A stretch of 64,000 nt of DNA from Escherichia coli (GTDB lineage Bacteria; Pseudomonadota; Gammaproteobacteria; Enterobacterales; Enterobacteriaceae). Made by a program: the position numbers and the translations under genes. Position 1 is the stretch's first letter. Every line of letters begins with the position of its first letter. This document shows positions 37,381 to 46,680 of the stretch, one piece after another. Under the pieces are notes generated by a model. The model saw only the letters and a list, made by a program, of their open reading frames with translations. It ran no database searches and was not told the DNA's origin. The stretch spans positions 3,348,001 through 3,412,000 of the forward strand of contig NZ_AP027764.1 in NCBI RefSeq assembly GCF_036503815.1, in the 5' to 3' direction.

Positions 37381-38427
37381 ATGCCAGTTTTGCAGTGGGG
37401 AATGTTATGTGTGCTTTCACTTCTCCTTTCTATTGGCTTCCTCGCGGTACATCTTCCGGCGGCACTATTACTTGGGCCAATGATCGCCGGAATCATCTTT
37501 AGTATGCGCGGAATTACTCTGCAACTTCCCCGATCCGCTTTTCTTGCCGCCCAAGCCATTCTTGGCTGCATGATTGCGCAAAACCTGACCGGTTCGATCC
37601 TGACCACGCTAGCGGTGAACTGGCCGATTGTGTTAGCTATTTTACTGGTGACGTTACTTTCCAGCGCCATCGTGGGTTGGTTATTGGTGCGCTATAGCTC
37701 ACTGCCTGGAAATACCGGTGCCTGGGGTTCTTCTCCTGGCGGCGCGGCGGCAATGGTCGCTATGGCGCAAGATTACGGCGCAGATATTCGCCTGGTGGCA
37801 TTTATGCAATATCTGCGAGTGCTGTTCGTCGCGGGGGCCGCTGTTCTGGTCACCCGCATGATGCTGGGCGATAACGCTGAAGCGGTTAACCAGCAGATCG
37901 TCTGGTTCCCGCCAGTGAGCATTAATCTCCTGCTTACGATTTTGCTCGCGGTCGTTGCCGGTACGGCGGGATGCTTGCTACGTCTTCCTTCCGGCACGAT
38001 GCTCATCCCGATGCTGGCGGGCGCGCTGCTCCAGTCTGGTGAGTACATAACCATCGAACTACCGGAATGGCTTCTGGCGATAGCCTATATGGCAATTGGC
38101 TGGCGGATTGGTCTTGGTTTCGATAAACAAATATTACTGCGAGCATTGCGTCCACTGCCACAAATCCTGCTGTCGATTTTTGCTCTGCTGGCTATTTGTG
38201 CGGGTATGGCGTGGGGGCTGACCCGGTTTATGCATATTGATTTTATGACTGCCTACCTCGCCACCAGTCCCGGCGGGCTTGATACCGTGGCGGTCATCGC
38301 CGCAGGGAGCAATGCCGATATGGCGCTTATTATGGCGATGCAAACCCTACGCCTGTTCAGTATTTTGCTGACGGGGCCAGCCATTGCGCGGTTTATTTCA
38401 ACCTATGCGCCGAAGCGGTCGGCCTAG
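37381..38427 (+). CDS. abrB: AbrB-family inner-membrane protein
   Basis: A 348-residue polytopic membrane protein of the AbrB/AmoA-like duplicated-domain family (PF05145). It is annotated in E. coli as a regulator of aidB, although the sequence looks like a transporter-type membrane protein. About ten hydrophobic helices are visible, and the two halves each carry a glycine-rich SPGG motif (WGSSPGGAAAM near 116 and ATSPGGLDTVAVI near 293). The frame is open upstream, but the ATG at 37381 has GAGGA about eight bases before. The stop codon overlaps that of nei (CTAG palindrome). Confidence 0.88.
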   Translation: MPVLQWGMLCVLSLLLSIGFLAVHLPAALLLGPMIAGIIFSMRGITLQLPRSAFLAAQAILGCMIAQNLTGSILTTLAVNWPIVLAILLVTLLSSAIVGWLLVRYSSLPGNTGAWGSSPGGAAAMVAMAQDYGADIRLVAFMQYLRVLFVAGAAVLVTRMMLGDNAEAVNQQIVWFPPVSINLLLTILLAVVAGTAGCLLRLPSGTMLIPMLAGALLQSGEYITIELPEWLLAIAYMAIGWRIGLGFDKQILLRALRPLPQILLSIFALLAICAGMAWGLTRFMHIDFMTAYLATSPGGLDTVAVIAAGSNADMALIMAMQTLRLFSILLTGPAIARFISTYAPKRSA

Positions 38428-39215
38428 TGCTGGCAGCCTGGACACCAGTAAAACGGGCGCGAGGACAACGTGGTTTTCTCAATGATGCTGCCACAACGTT
38501 CGCACGGTTCGCCATCACGATGAAAAACCTTAAAGCGAAACAGCGCCCCATGATGTTTATTCTCATCCACCTGCCCCCGCGTAGCGTAAGAAAGTCGAGG
38601 AATCTCCAGTAACGCGTGTGCGAGTGCATCCAGTTGCGCCGCATTGAGATCTTTCGCTTTATGATTGCCGGTTAACCCCACCTGCCAGAGGATCTCCACC
38701 CGCAAATAATTGCCAAGCCCAGCCAGAAACGCCTGATCGAGTAGTAATCCAGCAAACTGACGGTTACGAAAGCGCGGCGACAATAACCGTTCTTTCGCCA
38801 CCTCCGGCGTCAGTTTCGGATCCAGCACATCGGGGCCAACGCGTTGTAAAAACGGATGCGTGGTCAGTTGTTCCGGGGTCAACATCTCAATATCTGAGGC
38901 GCTATAAAGCAGAATGGTTTTGTAAGCCGTTTGCAGTTTTACCCGCAATACTCGCGTGGTCTGCGGCTCTTCGCCGGTATCAACCACGCGCCAGACGCCG
39001 TAAAGCTGATTATGGCTGTAGAGCGTTAACCCGTTGGAAAAATGAGTTAACAACGCCTTACCTCGCGTTTCCACATGGGTAACGTGTTGACCGATAAGTT
39101 GTGATTGATAAGGTTTTAACTGCGGGAAGGCAAACCAGACATCAGTTAGAGGTTTGCCTTTGATCGCCGCCTCCAGGTTATCCGCTGCACGGCGGATCTC
39201 CGGGCCTTCAGGCAT
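38424..39215 (-). CDS. nei: Endonuclease VIII
   Basis: A 263-residue Fpg/Nei-family DNA glycosylase/AP lyase that removes oxidised pyrimidines. The catalytic N-terminus after Met removal is PEGPEIRRAA (Pro1 nucleophile, Glu2 acid). The C-terminal zinc finger has four cysteines, CERC and CPGC, 16 residues apart. It is convergent with abrB, sharing the CTAG stop. It follows pxpA on the minus strand with a 35-bp gap, so it may be co-transcribed with the pxp genes. Confidence 0.98.
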   Translation of the reverse strand: MPEGPEIRRAADNLEAAIKGKPLTDVWFAFPQLKPYQSQLIGQHVTHVETRGKALLTHFSNGLTLYSHNQLYGVWRVVDTGEEPQTTRVLRVKLQTAYKTILLYSASDIEMLTPEQLTTHPFLQRVGPDVLDPKLTPEVAKERLLSPRFRNRQFAGLLLDQAFLAGLGNYLRVEILWQVGLTGNHKAKDLNAAQLDALAHALLEIPRLSYATRGQVDENKHHGALFRFKVFHRDGEPCERCGSIIEKTTLSSRPFYWCPGCQH

Positions 39216-39250
39216 GGTGATATCCTTTTTTCATTCTTTATTAAGCGGGG

Positions 39251-39985
39251 TTATGCTGCGACAACAATCCCCTTTTCGGCAAATGTAGAGCGTAGTCGTC
39301 GGGCGAACGCCAGTGCGTGCTCGCCGTCGCCATGCAGACAGACAGTCTGCGCCGTGACCGTTGCCCATTCGCCGTTGATACTTTTGACTCTGCCGTGTTG
39401 CACCATCTCCAACGTTTGCGCCAGCGCCTGTTCTTCGTTTTCAATCAACGCGCCTGGCTGGCTTCGCGGCACCAGCGAGCCGTCAGCCTGATAACTGCGA
39501 TCGGCAAACACTTCCTCGCGCGTTGTCAGGCCATATTGCTTGCCTGCACGAATCAGCTCGCTTCCCGCCAGCCCAACGAGAATCAACGCCGGATCGCAAG
39601 CGTAAACTGCTCTGGCAATGGCGTCTGCCAGTTGTGCCTCTTTCGCCGCCTGGTTATACAACATGCCGTGCGGTTTGACATGACGCATTACGCCGCCTTG
39701 AGCACGGGCAATCGTTGCCAGCGCGCCAATTTGATACAGCGTCTGGGCGTAAACGGTTTCTGGCGGCAGCTGCATGGCGCTGCGACCAAAATTTTCCCTG
39801 TCGGGAAAACTCGGGTGAGCGCCAATCGCAACACCATTTTTTATTGCTTCACGCACGCAAGCCTGCATGGTTTGCGCATCGCCTGCATGAAATCCACAGG
39901 CAATATTGGCAGAGGAAACCAGCGTTAATAGCTCTGCGTCGCTGGCACAGCCTTCGCCCAGATCGGCGTTCAGGTCAATTTTCAT
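39251..39985 (-). CDS. pxpA: 5-oxoprolinase subunit A (LamB/YcsF family)
   Basis: A 244-residue subunit of the ATP-dependent PxpABC 5-oxoprolinase, which opens pyroglutamate to glutamate. The family start MKIDLNADLGEGCASDAEL is present, with ANIACGFHAGD near residue 29 carrying metal/acid residues. Formerly ybgL. It overlaps pxpC by 11 bases. The substrate arises spontaneously from glutamine or glutamate. Confidence 0.96.
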   Translation of the reverse strand: MKIDLNADLGEGCASDAELLTLVSSANIACGFHAGDAQTMQACVREAIKNGVAIGAHPSFPDRENFGRSAMQLPPETVYAQTLYQIGALATIARAQGGVMRHVKPHGMLYNQAAKEAQLADAIARAVYACDPALILVGLAGSELIRAGKQYGLTTREEVFADRSYQADGSLVPRSQPGALIENEEQALAQTLEMVQHGRVKSINGEWATVTAQTVCLHGDGEHALAFARRLRSTFAEKGIVVAA

Positions 39986-40907
39986 TGTGCAGCCGCCACG
40001 CTAATTGTTCGAAATAACGTTGCTGATCTTGCCGTGCTTTCAGTGCCTCTTCCAGTGAACACTGGACAAAATGAATCGGCTGACCGAGCGGAATTTGCGC
40101 CAGATGGTACATATCAGCCTCAATGATACAGGCAATACGCGGATAACCACCGGTGGTCTGTGCGTCGTTCATCAATACAATCGGCTGGCCGTTATGCGGC
40201 ACCTGCACCACGCCCGGCAACAAACCATGAGATAACAGTTCGCGATCGGTGGTGCGTTTTAAAATTTGCCCCTGTAAGCGATAACCCATACGGTTACTTT
40301 GCGGACTAAGCTGCCACGGCGAACGCCAGAATGCATCCTGCGAGGCGCGATCGAACTCATGATATTCCGGCCCCGGCAAGGCGCGAATGCGGTTGCCCCA
40401 CAGCAGCTGTTTAACGCCCTGCGCTTCCATAAAATCACGCTTCGATTTACCCATCGGGAGTCGGTCACCATCCTTCAGTAAACGGCCTTCCAGCCCACCA
40501 ATCCCCACTTTGAGATCGGTACTGCATGACCCCATTACCGGCGGAACATCAATACCACCCGCGACCGCCAGATAACTGCGCATCCCGTGCTGCGGGCGTT
40601 TAAGCGTTAAACGCTGGCCTGCTTTCATCGGCAATCGCCAGCCAGTCCAGACGGCATTATCATCCAGCCGCGCTTCGCAACCTGCCCCCGTCAGGGCAAA
40701 CCAACCATCAGTTTCGAACTCTACCGTTAACTGACCGAGCGTTATCTCCAGCGCGGGGGCATTGGCGTCATTACCCACCAGCAGGTTAGCAATGCGTAAC
40801 GCAGGCATATCCAGTGCGCCGCAGTGGCTGATACCCGACTGGCGAAAACCGTGACGACCCCCATCCTGCACAGTGGTATACATGCCCGCACGAATAATCT
40901 TCAGCAT
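39975..40907 (-). CDS. pxpC: 5-oxoprolinase subunit C (KipA/biotin-dependent carboxylase-like)
   Basis: A 310-residue cyclophilin-like-fold subunit (allophanate hydrolase subunit 2 family), formerly ybgK. N-terminal IIRAGMYTTVQDGGRHGFRQSG is typical. It acts with PxpB as the ATP-dependent kinase half of the 5-oxoprolinase. Overlaps pxpB by seven bases and pxpA by 11, so the three subunits are co-translated. Confidence 0.95.
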   Translation of the reverse strand: MLKIIRAGMYTTVQDGGRHGFRQSGISHCGALDMPALRIANLLVGNDANAPALEITLGQLTVEFETDGWFALTGAGCEARLDDNAVWTGWRLPMKAGQRLTLKRPQHGMRSYLAVAGGIDVPPVMGSCSTDLKVGIGGLEGRLLKDGDRLPMGKSKRDFMEAQGVKQLLWGNRIRALPGPEYHEFDRASQDAFWRSPWQLSPQSNRMGYRLQGQILKRTTDRELLSHGLLPGVVQVPHNGQPIVLMNDAQTTGGYPRIACIIEADMYHLAQIPLGQPIHFVQCSLEEALKARQDQQRYFEQLAWRLHNEN

Positions 40908-41557
40908 ACTCCCTCCTTCTGCGGTACAAAGCGCACGCTGTCTCCCGGACGTAATAAGATGGGTTCGTCACGCGCCGGATCAAACAGGCTGAGTGAGGTA
41001 TGACCAATCAACTGCCAGCCGCCCGGCGTTGCCAGCGGATAAACACCGGTCTGCGGCCCGCCGATCCCGACAGAACCTGCCGGAACGAGCAAGCGCGGTT
41101 CAGCGCGCCGTGGCGTGTGTAGTTGTTCCGGCAAACTCCCGAGATACGGGAAGCCCGGTTGAAAACCTAAAAACCAGACCACGTATTCCACAGAGGAGTG
41201 CAATTCAACAACCTGTTTTTCGCTCAATCCACAATGCGCCGCGACCACCGCCAAATCCGGTCCGCCTGCGCCACCGTAAACCACCGGAATTTCAATAAAA
41301 CGAGACTCCGTCTCCAGCGCCTCACTATCCTCCCACCAGCGTTGCAAACGCTCTATGGCATCCAGCGCCAGCGACTCAGGATTACGTAAAATCACCGTGA
41401 TATTGTTCATGCCGGGAATGGCTTCAACCACATTCGGCATATCCACCAGACGCTGCGCCAGTCGCCAGATCCGTTTCTGGCTAGCCAGCGTCACCGGCGG
41501 TTCCAGCTCCAGCACTACCGCCGTTTCACCTATCAGATAACAACGCGCTCGTTGCAC
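40901..41557 (-). CDS. pxpB: 5-oxoprolinase subunit B (KipI family)
   Basis: A 218-residue KipI/allophanate hydrolase subunit 1 family protein, formerly ybgJ. Typical stretches are YLIGETAVVLEL at the start, VWFLGFQPGFPYLG near residue 125 and GSVGIGGPQTGVYPLATPGGW near 157. Partner of PxpC. It is preceded by ybgI with a 22-bp gap, suggesting an operon ybgI-pxpB-pxpC-pxpA-nei. Confidence 0.95.
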   Translation of the reverse strand: MQRARCYLIGETAVVLELEPPVTLASQKRIWRLAQRLVDMPNVVEAIPGMNNITVILRNPESLALDAIERLQRWWEDSEALETESRFIEIPVVYGGAGGPDLAVVAAHCGLSEKQVVELHSSVEYVVWFLGFQPGFPYLGSLPEQLHTPRRAEPRLLVPAGSVGIGGPQTGVYPLATPGGWQLIGHTSLSLFDPARDEPILLRPGDSVRFVPQKEGVC

Positions 41558-41579
41558 TTTCGATCCCTCTGATTATTCG

Positions 41580-42323
41580 TTATGCAGGATTAGGAATATC
41601 AATAAAGGTCACATCAAGATCGGTATTTTCATTCAGCCACTCGCTCAATGCGCGAATACCACCGCGTTCAGTGGCATGGTGACCCGCAGCATAAAAATGC
41701 AATCCCTGCTCGCGGGCTGAATGAATGGTCTGTTCAGAAACTTCGCCAGTAATAAAAGCATCCACGCCAAAACGCGCGGCGCTATCGATAAAACTCTGCC
41801 CGCCGCCCGTGCACCAGGCGACGCGCTGAACCACCTCAGGTCCGGTATCGCCACACCATAACGGCTTACGTCCCAGACGCGCTTCAATCCAGGAAGCCAA
41901 TTCCAGTCCCGGCACAGGCATAGTCAGTTCGCCCCACGGCACTAACGGCTCAATTTCACCCAAGACCGTAATCCCAAGTAACGCCGCCAGCTGTGCGTTA
42001 TTGCCCAGCTCCGGATGTGCGTCAAGCGGCAAATGCCAGCCATACAGGTTGATATCATTCGCCAGCAACGTTTTTAAACGGTTACGCTTCATGCCGCGAA
42101 TGACCGGGGATTCGCCTTTCCAGAAGTAGCCATGATGCACAATGACCGCATCCGCGCCCAGACGCACCGCTTCATCGAGCAAAGCCTGGCTGGCGGTGAC
42201 ACCGGTAACAATTTTTTGCACCGTCTCTTTGCCTTCCACCTGCAAACCATTCGGCGCGTAATCACTAATCGCCGCGCTGTTCAGTTTTTCGTTAATCAGT
42301 TGTTCCAGTTCGGTGTTTTTCAT
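41580..42323 (-). CDS. ybgI: NIF3-family di-metal protein YbgI
   Basis: A 247-residue member of the NIF3/GTP cyclohydrolase I type 2 family, a toroidal hexamer with a two-metal centre in each subunit. Metal-binding motifs visible are DAVIVHHGYFWKGE near residue 58 and the C-terminal YAAGHHATERGG near 211. The physiological reaction is not settled; a role in radiation resistance has been suggested. It heads the pxp gene group on the minus strand, divergent from dtpD. Confidence 0.94.
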   Translation of the reverse strand: MKNTELEQLINEKLNSAAISDYAPNGLQVEGKETVQKIVTGVTASQALLDEAVRLGADAVIVHHGYFWKGESPVIRGMKRNRLKTLLANDINLYGWHLPLDAHPELGNNAQLAALLGITVLGEIEPLVPWGELTMPVPGLELASWIEARLGRKPLWCGDTGPEVVQRVAWCTGGGQSFIDSAARFGVDAFITGEVSEQTIHSAREQGLHFYAAGHHATERGGIRALSEWLNENTDLDVTFIDIPNPA

Positions 42324-42593
42324 CTTCGCGCCTTCCGTATTCTGATAGCTACACCGTTAACATAGCGTTACCTCGCCTGTTCGTCGATAGCCAATCTTTT
42401 GACATATTAAGAAACAAACCCGACGCCAAAAGACGCAAATTGTTTATATCATCACGCTTCAGCTAATGTATATTTATGCAATCAGACAGCATATTGCATA
42501 AATAATCAGATCTGTATCAAAGTTTTAACTTTAAGGAAACACAAGCACGCCGCGCAACTATTACGTGACGTTGCAGTCAATTGTGGAATTATT
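42324..42593. other. Divergent ybgI / dtpD intergenic region
   Basis: A 270-bp gap carrying the promoters of both directions. It becomes AT-rich towards dtpD, but I cannot mark unique promoter elements and see no repeats or small genes. Confidence 0.5.
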
Positions 42594-44075
42594 ATGAATA
42601 AACACGCATCACAACCGCGCGCTATTTACTATGTCGTTGCGCTGCAAATCTGGGAATATTTTAGCTTTTACGGCATGCGTGCCCTGCTGATTCTCTATCT
42701 CACCAATCAACTGAAATACAACGACACCCACGCGTACGAGTTATTTAGCGCCTACTGTTCGCTGGTGTATGTCACGCCAATCCTCGGCGGCTTTTTGGCG
42801 GATAAAGTTCTCGGCAATCGCATGGCGGTGATGCTGGGGGCGTTGTTGATGGCGATCGGGCATGTGGTGCTGGGTGCCAGTGAGATCCATCCGTCATTCC
42901 TCTATCTGTCCCTGGCGATTATCGTCTGCGGCTATGGTCTGTTTAAATCCAACGTCAGTTGCCTGCTCGGTGAGCTGTATGAGCCAACCGATCCACGTCG
43001 TGATGGCGGTTTCTCGCTGATGTATGCGGCGGGTAACGTGGGGTCTATTATCGCACCTATCGCCTGTGGCTACGCCCAGGAAGAGTACAGTTGGGCGATG
43101 GGCTTTGGCCTGGCGGCGGTTGGCATGATCGCGGGTCTGGTTATCTTCTTATGTGGCAATCGTCATTTTGCTCATACCCGTGGCGTTAACAAAGACGTAC
43201 TGCGTGCGACAAACTTTCTCCTGCCTAACTGGGGATGGCTGCTGGTTCTGCTGGTGGCAACACCTGCGCTGATTACCGTACTGTTCTGGAAAGAGTGGTC
43301 GGTATACGCCTTGATTGTCGCGACTATCATTGGCCTTGGCGTTTTGGCAAAAATTTATCGCAAAGCAGAAAACCAGAAACAGCGTAAGGAGCTGGGGCTG
43401 ATTGTGACGCTCACCTTCTTCAGCATGTTGTTCTGGGCCTTCGCACAACAGGGGGGTAGCTCGATTAGCCTTTATATCGACCGCTTTGTTAACCGCGATA
43501 TGTTTGGTTATACGGTTCCGACCGCGATGTTCCAGTCGATTAATGCCTTCGCAGTTATGCTGTGCGGTGTGTTCCTGGCGTGGGTAGTTAAAGAGAGCAT
43601 CGCAGGTAATCGTACCGTGCGCATCTGGGGAAAATTTGCTCTTGGTCTCGGCCTGATGAGCGCCGGATTCTGCATTCTGACCTTAAGCGCCCGCTGGTCC
43701 GCTATGTATGGTCACTCTTCTCTGCCACTGATGGTGTTAGGCCTGGCGGTGATGGGATTTGCGGAACTGTTTATCGACCCGGTTGCTATGTCGCAGATTA
43801 CGCGCATTGAAATCCCCGGCGTGACCGGCGTATTAACCGGTATTTATATGCTGCTTTCCGGCGCGATTGCGAACTATCTGGCGGGCGTGATTGCCGATCA
43901 GACATCGCAAGCTTCGTTTGATGCTTCCGGAGCGATCAACTACTCCATCAATGCATATATTGAAGTGTTTGATCAAATCACCTGGGGTGCACTGGCGTGT
44001 GTAGGACTGGTACTGATGATTTGGCTGTATCAGGCGCTTAAGTTCAGAAACCGCGCGCTGGCGCTGGAGTCTTAA
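42594..44075 (+). CDS. dtpD: Dipeptide/proton symporter DtpD (POT/PTR family)
   Basis: A 493-residue inner-membrane peptide transporter, formerly ybgH. Hydrophobic helices run throughout. The POT signature FLADKVLGNRMAVMLG lies in helices 2-3 (about residue 64). The usual ExxER proton-coupling motif in helix 1 is not complete (QIWEYFSFYGMRALL), as I recall for K-12 DtpD. A single gene with a BIME just after its stop. Intact. Confidence 0.95.
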   Translation: MNKHASQPRAIYYVVALQIWEYFSFYGMRALLILYLTNQLKYNDTHAYELFSAYCSLVYVTPILGGFLADKVLGNRMAVMLGALLMAIGHVVLGASEIHPSFLYLSLAIIVCGYGLFKSNVSCLLGELYEPTDPRRDGGFSLMYAAGNVGSIIAPIACGYAQEEYSWAMGFGLAAVGMIAGLVIFLCGNRHFAHTRGVNKDVLRATNFLLPNWGWLLVLLVATPALITVLFWKEWSVYALIVATIIGLGVLAKIYRKAENQKQRKELGLIVTLTFFSMLFWAFAQQGGSSISLYIDRFVNRDMFGYTVPTAMFQSINAFAVMLCGVFLAWVVKESIAGNRTVRIWGKFALGLGLMSAGFCILTLSARWSAMYGHSSLPLMVLGLAVMGFAELFIDPVAMSQITRIEIPGVTGVLTGIYMLLSGAIANYLAGVIADQTSQASFDASGAINYSINAYIEVFDQITWGALACVGLVLMIWLYQALKFRNRALALES

Positions 44076-44090
44076 CAGGCCAGCACCGAT

Positions 44091-44213
44091 GCCTGATAAA
44101 ACGCTTAATGCGTCTTATCAGGCCTGGATGTCCCTGCAATATATTGAATTTGCACTATTTGCCAGGCCGGAGAAGGCGTTCACGCAGTATCCGGCATCCG
44201 GGCAAGATTGCCT
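44091..44213. repeat. BIME between dtpD and phr
   Basis: Two REP palindromes, GCCTGATAAAACGC...GTCTTATCAGGC (44091-44123) and GCCGGAGAAGGCGTTCACGC...TATCCGGC (44166-44195), separated by an AT-rich linker TGCAATATATTGAATTTGCA. It lies between convergent genes, where it may protect both 3' ends. Confidence 0.85.
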
Positions 44214-44223
44214 GACGCGTCTG

Positions 44224-45642
44224 TTATTTCCCCTTCCTCGCCGCCTCATACGCTGCCAACGTTCGTACTCTCGCTTCTTTGTGATCGACTATCGGTTGCG
44301 GATAATCCAGCGTCACACCTGATTTATCTGCCCACTTCCACGGTTCATGCACCGCTTTCCCTGGTACATCGCGCAACTCTGGTAGCCACCGGCGGATAAA
44401 CTCACCTTCGTGGTCAAATTTCTCGCCCTGAGTTGTCGGATTGAAAATACGGAAATACGGTGCAGCATCGGTTCCAGTAGAAGCCGCCCACTGCCAGCCA
44501 CCGTTATTGGCTGCCAAATCACCATCAATCAGCTGCGACATGAAATACCGCTCGCCTTCGCGCCAGTCGATCAACAAATCTTTCACCAAAAAGCTTGCTG
44601 TAATCATCCGTAGCCGGTTATGCATCCAGCCAGTGTTGTTAAGCTGACGCATGGCGGCATCGACAATCGGGTATCCGGTTTTACCTTCCTGCCAGGCCTT
44701 TAAATAAGTGGGATTGCTTTGCCACTGTACACGATCCGTCCAGGCAATAAATGGACGATGTTTACACAACGAAGGGTAATACGTCATCAGATGACGGTAG
44801 AACTCGCGCCAGATCAGCTCATTAAGCCAGACACTACCGGCCCCACCGTCCAGCGCCTGCGGCTGTTCCGCCAACAGGCGATGCAAACACTGGCGAGGCG
44901 ATAACCCGCCCGTTGCCAGACTGGCGGACAAACGGCTGGTGCCTTCCACTGCAGGAAAATCTCGTTGTTGCTCATACTCTCCGGCACCGTTCTGGCAAAA
45001 ATAGCGTAATTGCGCAATCGCTGCTTTTTCTTCCACCGGGAAATGCGCGGTATCGAAAGGCTGACGAGGGTAATTCAGCGTAATAGATGGCGCGGGATCT
45101 ATCGATCCGCTACTCCGAACTTTTGGCGCAGCGACGCACTCCGGCATCCCTTCTCGCAGCCGTTTCAACCAGGCGTTTTTAAATGGCGTAAAGACTTTGT
45201 ACATCTCATGATTGCCAGTCATCACCGCCCCCGGCGGCAGGATCACGCTGTCATCAAATCCTTCACACACCACGTTACGCAGCGTTCTCTCAACCTGCAC
45301 ATCCCGCGCCCGCTCATTCACCTCATACTGATAGTTATAAAACAGATGGGTAACACGATTTTCCGCGCACACCTGTTCAACTATTTCGACGCTGGCGGCA
45401 AAGTCATCCACTTCATGAAACAGCAAAGGAATGCCTTTTTCCGCCAGCGCTATTCGTAGCCCATTCAGTTGAGCATTGATAAGTTCAGCCTGACGCGGCG
45501 ACATGTTATGCGCCGCCCACTGGCGTGGTGTAGCGATATACAACGCCAGCACGCGTGCAGACGAATTGCGGCAGGCGGCAGCCAGCGCGAGATTATCATG
45601 CAGACGTAAATCCTGGCGAAACCAGACTAGATGGGTAGTCAT
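44224..45642 (-). CDS. phr: Deoxyribodipyrimidine photolyase (CPD class I)
   Basis: A 472-residue light-driven repair enzyme for cyclobutane pyrimidine dimers. The N-terminal alpha/beta domain (about 1-130) binds the folate antenna (THLVWFRQDLRLHDNLAL). The C-terminal helical FAD domain includes ELIWREFYRHLMTYYP near 277 and WQWAASTGTDAAPYFRIFNP near 384. It overlaps ybgA by four bases. Intact. Confidence 0.98.
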   Translation of the reverse strand: MTTHLVWFRQDLRLHDNLALAAACRNSSARVLALYIATPRQWAAHNMSPRQAELINAQLNGLRIALAEKGIPLLFHEVDDFAASVEIVEQVCAENRVTHLFYNYQYEVNERARDVQVERTLRNVVCEGFDDSVILPPGAVMTGNHEMYKVFTPFKNAWLKRLREGMPECVAAPKVRSSGSIDPAPSITLNYPRQPFDTAHFPVEEKAAIAQLRYFCQNGAGEYEQQRDFPAVEGTSRLSASLATGGLSPRQCLHRLLAEQPQALDGGAGSVWLNELIWREFYRHLMTYYPSLCKHRPFIAWTDRVQWQSNPTYLKAWQEGKTGYPIVDAAMRQLNNTGWMHNRLRMITASFLVKDLLIDWREGERYFMSQLIDGDLAANNGGWQWAASTGTDAAPYFRIFNPTTQGEKFDHEGEFIRRWLPELRDVPGKAVHEPWKWADKSGVTLDYPQPIVDHKEARVRTLAAYEAARKGK

Positions 45643-46148
45643 AAAACTCCTGCATGGCGCAAGTTAATCACACGCGGCCAAAGTTCGAAATAACGCTGCT
45701 CTGAAAGCCAGGCGTCAGGATAAAGCGCCATATAGTGTTTGATACGCATCAGCGGCGCAAGAAGCGGTTGCTCGCCACGGCGATAACTGTCGATAAGCGC
45801 CGCCAGTTGTAGACGTGCTGCGGAGTCAAGGTGTGGGCGAAAATAACCCTGAACGTGCATCAAAACGTTTGTATGATCGCGCCGATTGGCGGGGTGAGAA
45901 AGCAAAACAATGACGCGTTGGCGGTACTGGTTGTAATAATCATCCAGATTTTGCCACTGGTGAATATCTGCCACAAACGGGCCAAGTTTGCGGTATTCCG
46001 GCTGGGAATGGGCCAGAAAGACGAGTTTATAGCGGCTGTGATAATCGAGAAGCGCCCCGCGCGTTAAGCCTCGCTCTTTAAGACGGTGTAACTCATGCAA
46101 AGCAAAAATGCGGATAAGGGTGCTGTCATCAAAAAGTTGTTGATTCAT
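45639..46148 (-). CDS. ybgA: YbgA family protein (DUF1722)
   Basis: A 169-residue protein of the DUF1722 family, found next to photolyase genes in E. coli and fused to DUF523 elsewhere. Function unproven. AGGAG about seven bases before the ATG at 46148 and the MNQQLFDDSTLIRIFALHEL start support this choice over a frame open to 46235. Its tail overlaps phr, so the two are co-translated. The conserved YKLVFLAHSQ motif is near residue 38. Confidence 0.93.
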   Translation of the reverse strand: MNQQLFDDSTLIRIFALHELHRLKERGLTRGALLDYHSRYKLVFLAHSQPEYRKLGPFVADIHQWQNLDDYYNQYRQRVIVLLSHPANRRDHTNVLMHVQGYFRPHLDSAARLQLAALIDSYRRGEQPLLAPLMRIKHYMALYPDAWLSEQRYFELWPRVINLRHAGVL

Positions 46149-46251
46149 TACTACTCCTGGGCGGTTTACAGGAGTAAGTGTAGACGGCGGTACTGAAAAA
46201 ACGAAACGAATAAATGATAACAGTAAAAAATTCAATTATTCATAATAAATT

Positions 46252-46680
46252 TCATGGTGGCAAGAAATAGTTTTTTTCTTCATCGCTCATGGCAGCAACG
46301 TTTAACATGTTGTCATCAAAATTATTGATGATATTTTTTAATTTCAGTAACTGCAAAGGAGAAAAATAGTCACTCCCGATGAGATTACTCAATACCAGCA
46401 ATAGCTCCCCATCATATAAATAGCCCACCATAAGATTAATCTCTATCATCTCAATTGCTTTTTGTACAGCAAGCGCCGGTAAGATATTCTGACGAAGCAT
46501 TTTGGCAATATCATTTTCATCCAGTTCATCGGGTGTTTTATCTAATAAAGAATTATACCAGTTTATTAAACCACTTTTGAAAGCGAACGAATCATATTGC
46601 AGGTGATAAATCTGTTTTAGGGTTTCTTTATTTTTCAATTTATAGTGCCTTTGTTTGCTATAATTTTTCTGAAATAACAT
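46252..46680 (-). CDS. CdiI-like contact-dependent inhibition immunity protein (orphan)
   Basis: A 142-residue soluble acidic protein. The segment DELDENDIAKMLRQNILPALAVQKAIEMIE followed by YDGELLLVLSNL matches the pattern I know from CDI immunity proteins of the CdiI_3 type; the exact family number is uncertain. Its ATG overlaps the stop of the upstream gene (TGATG). AT-rich, unlike ybgA/phr. No cognate toxin is beside it, which points to an immunity gene left over from, or captured by, an Rhs-type locus. Confidence 0.65.
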   Translation of the reverse strand: MLFQKNYSKQRHYKLKNKETLKQIYHLQYDSFAFKSGLINWYNSLLDKTPDELDENDIAKMLRQNILPALAVQKAIEMIEINLMVGYLYDGELLLVLSNLIGSDYFSPLQLLKLKNIINNFDDNMLNVAAMSDEEKNYFLPP

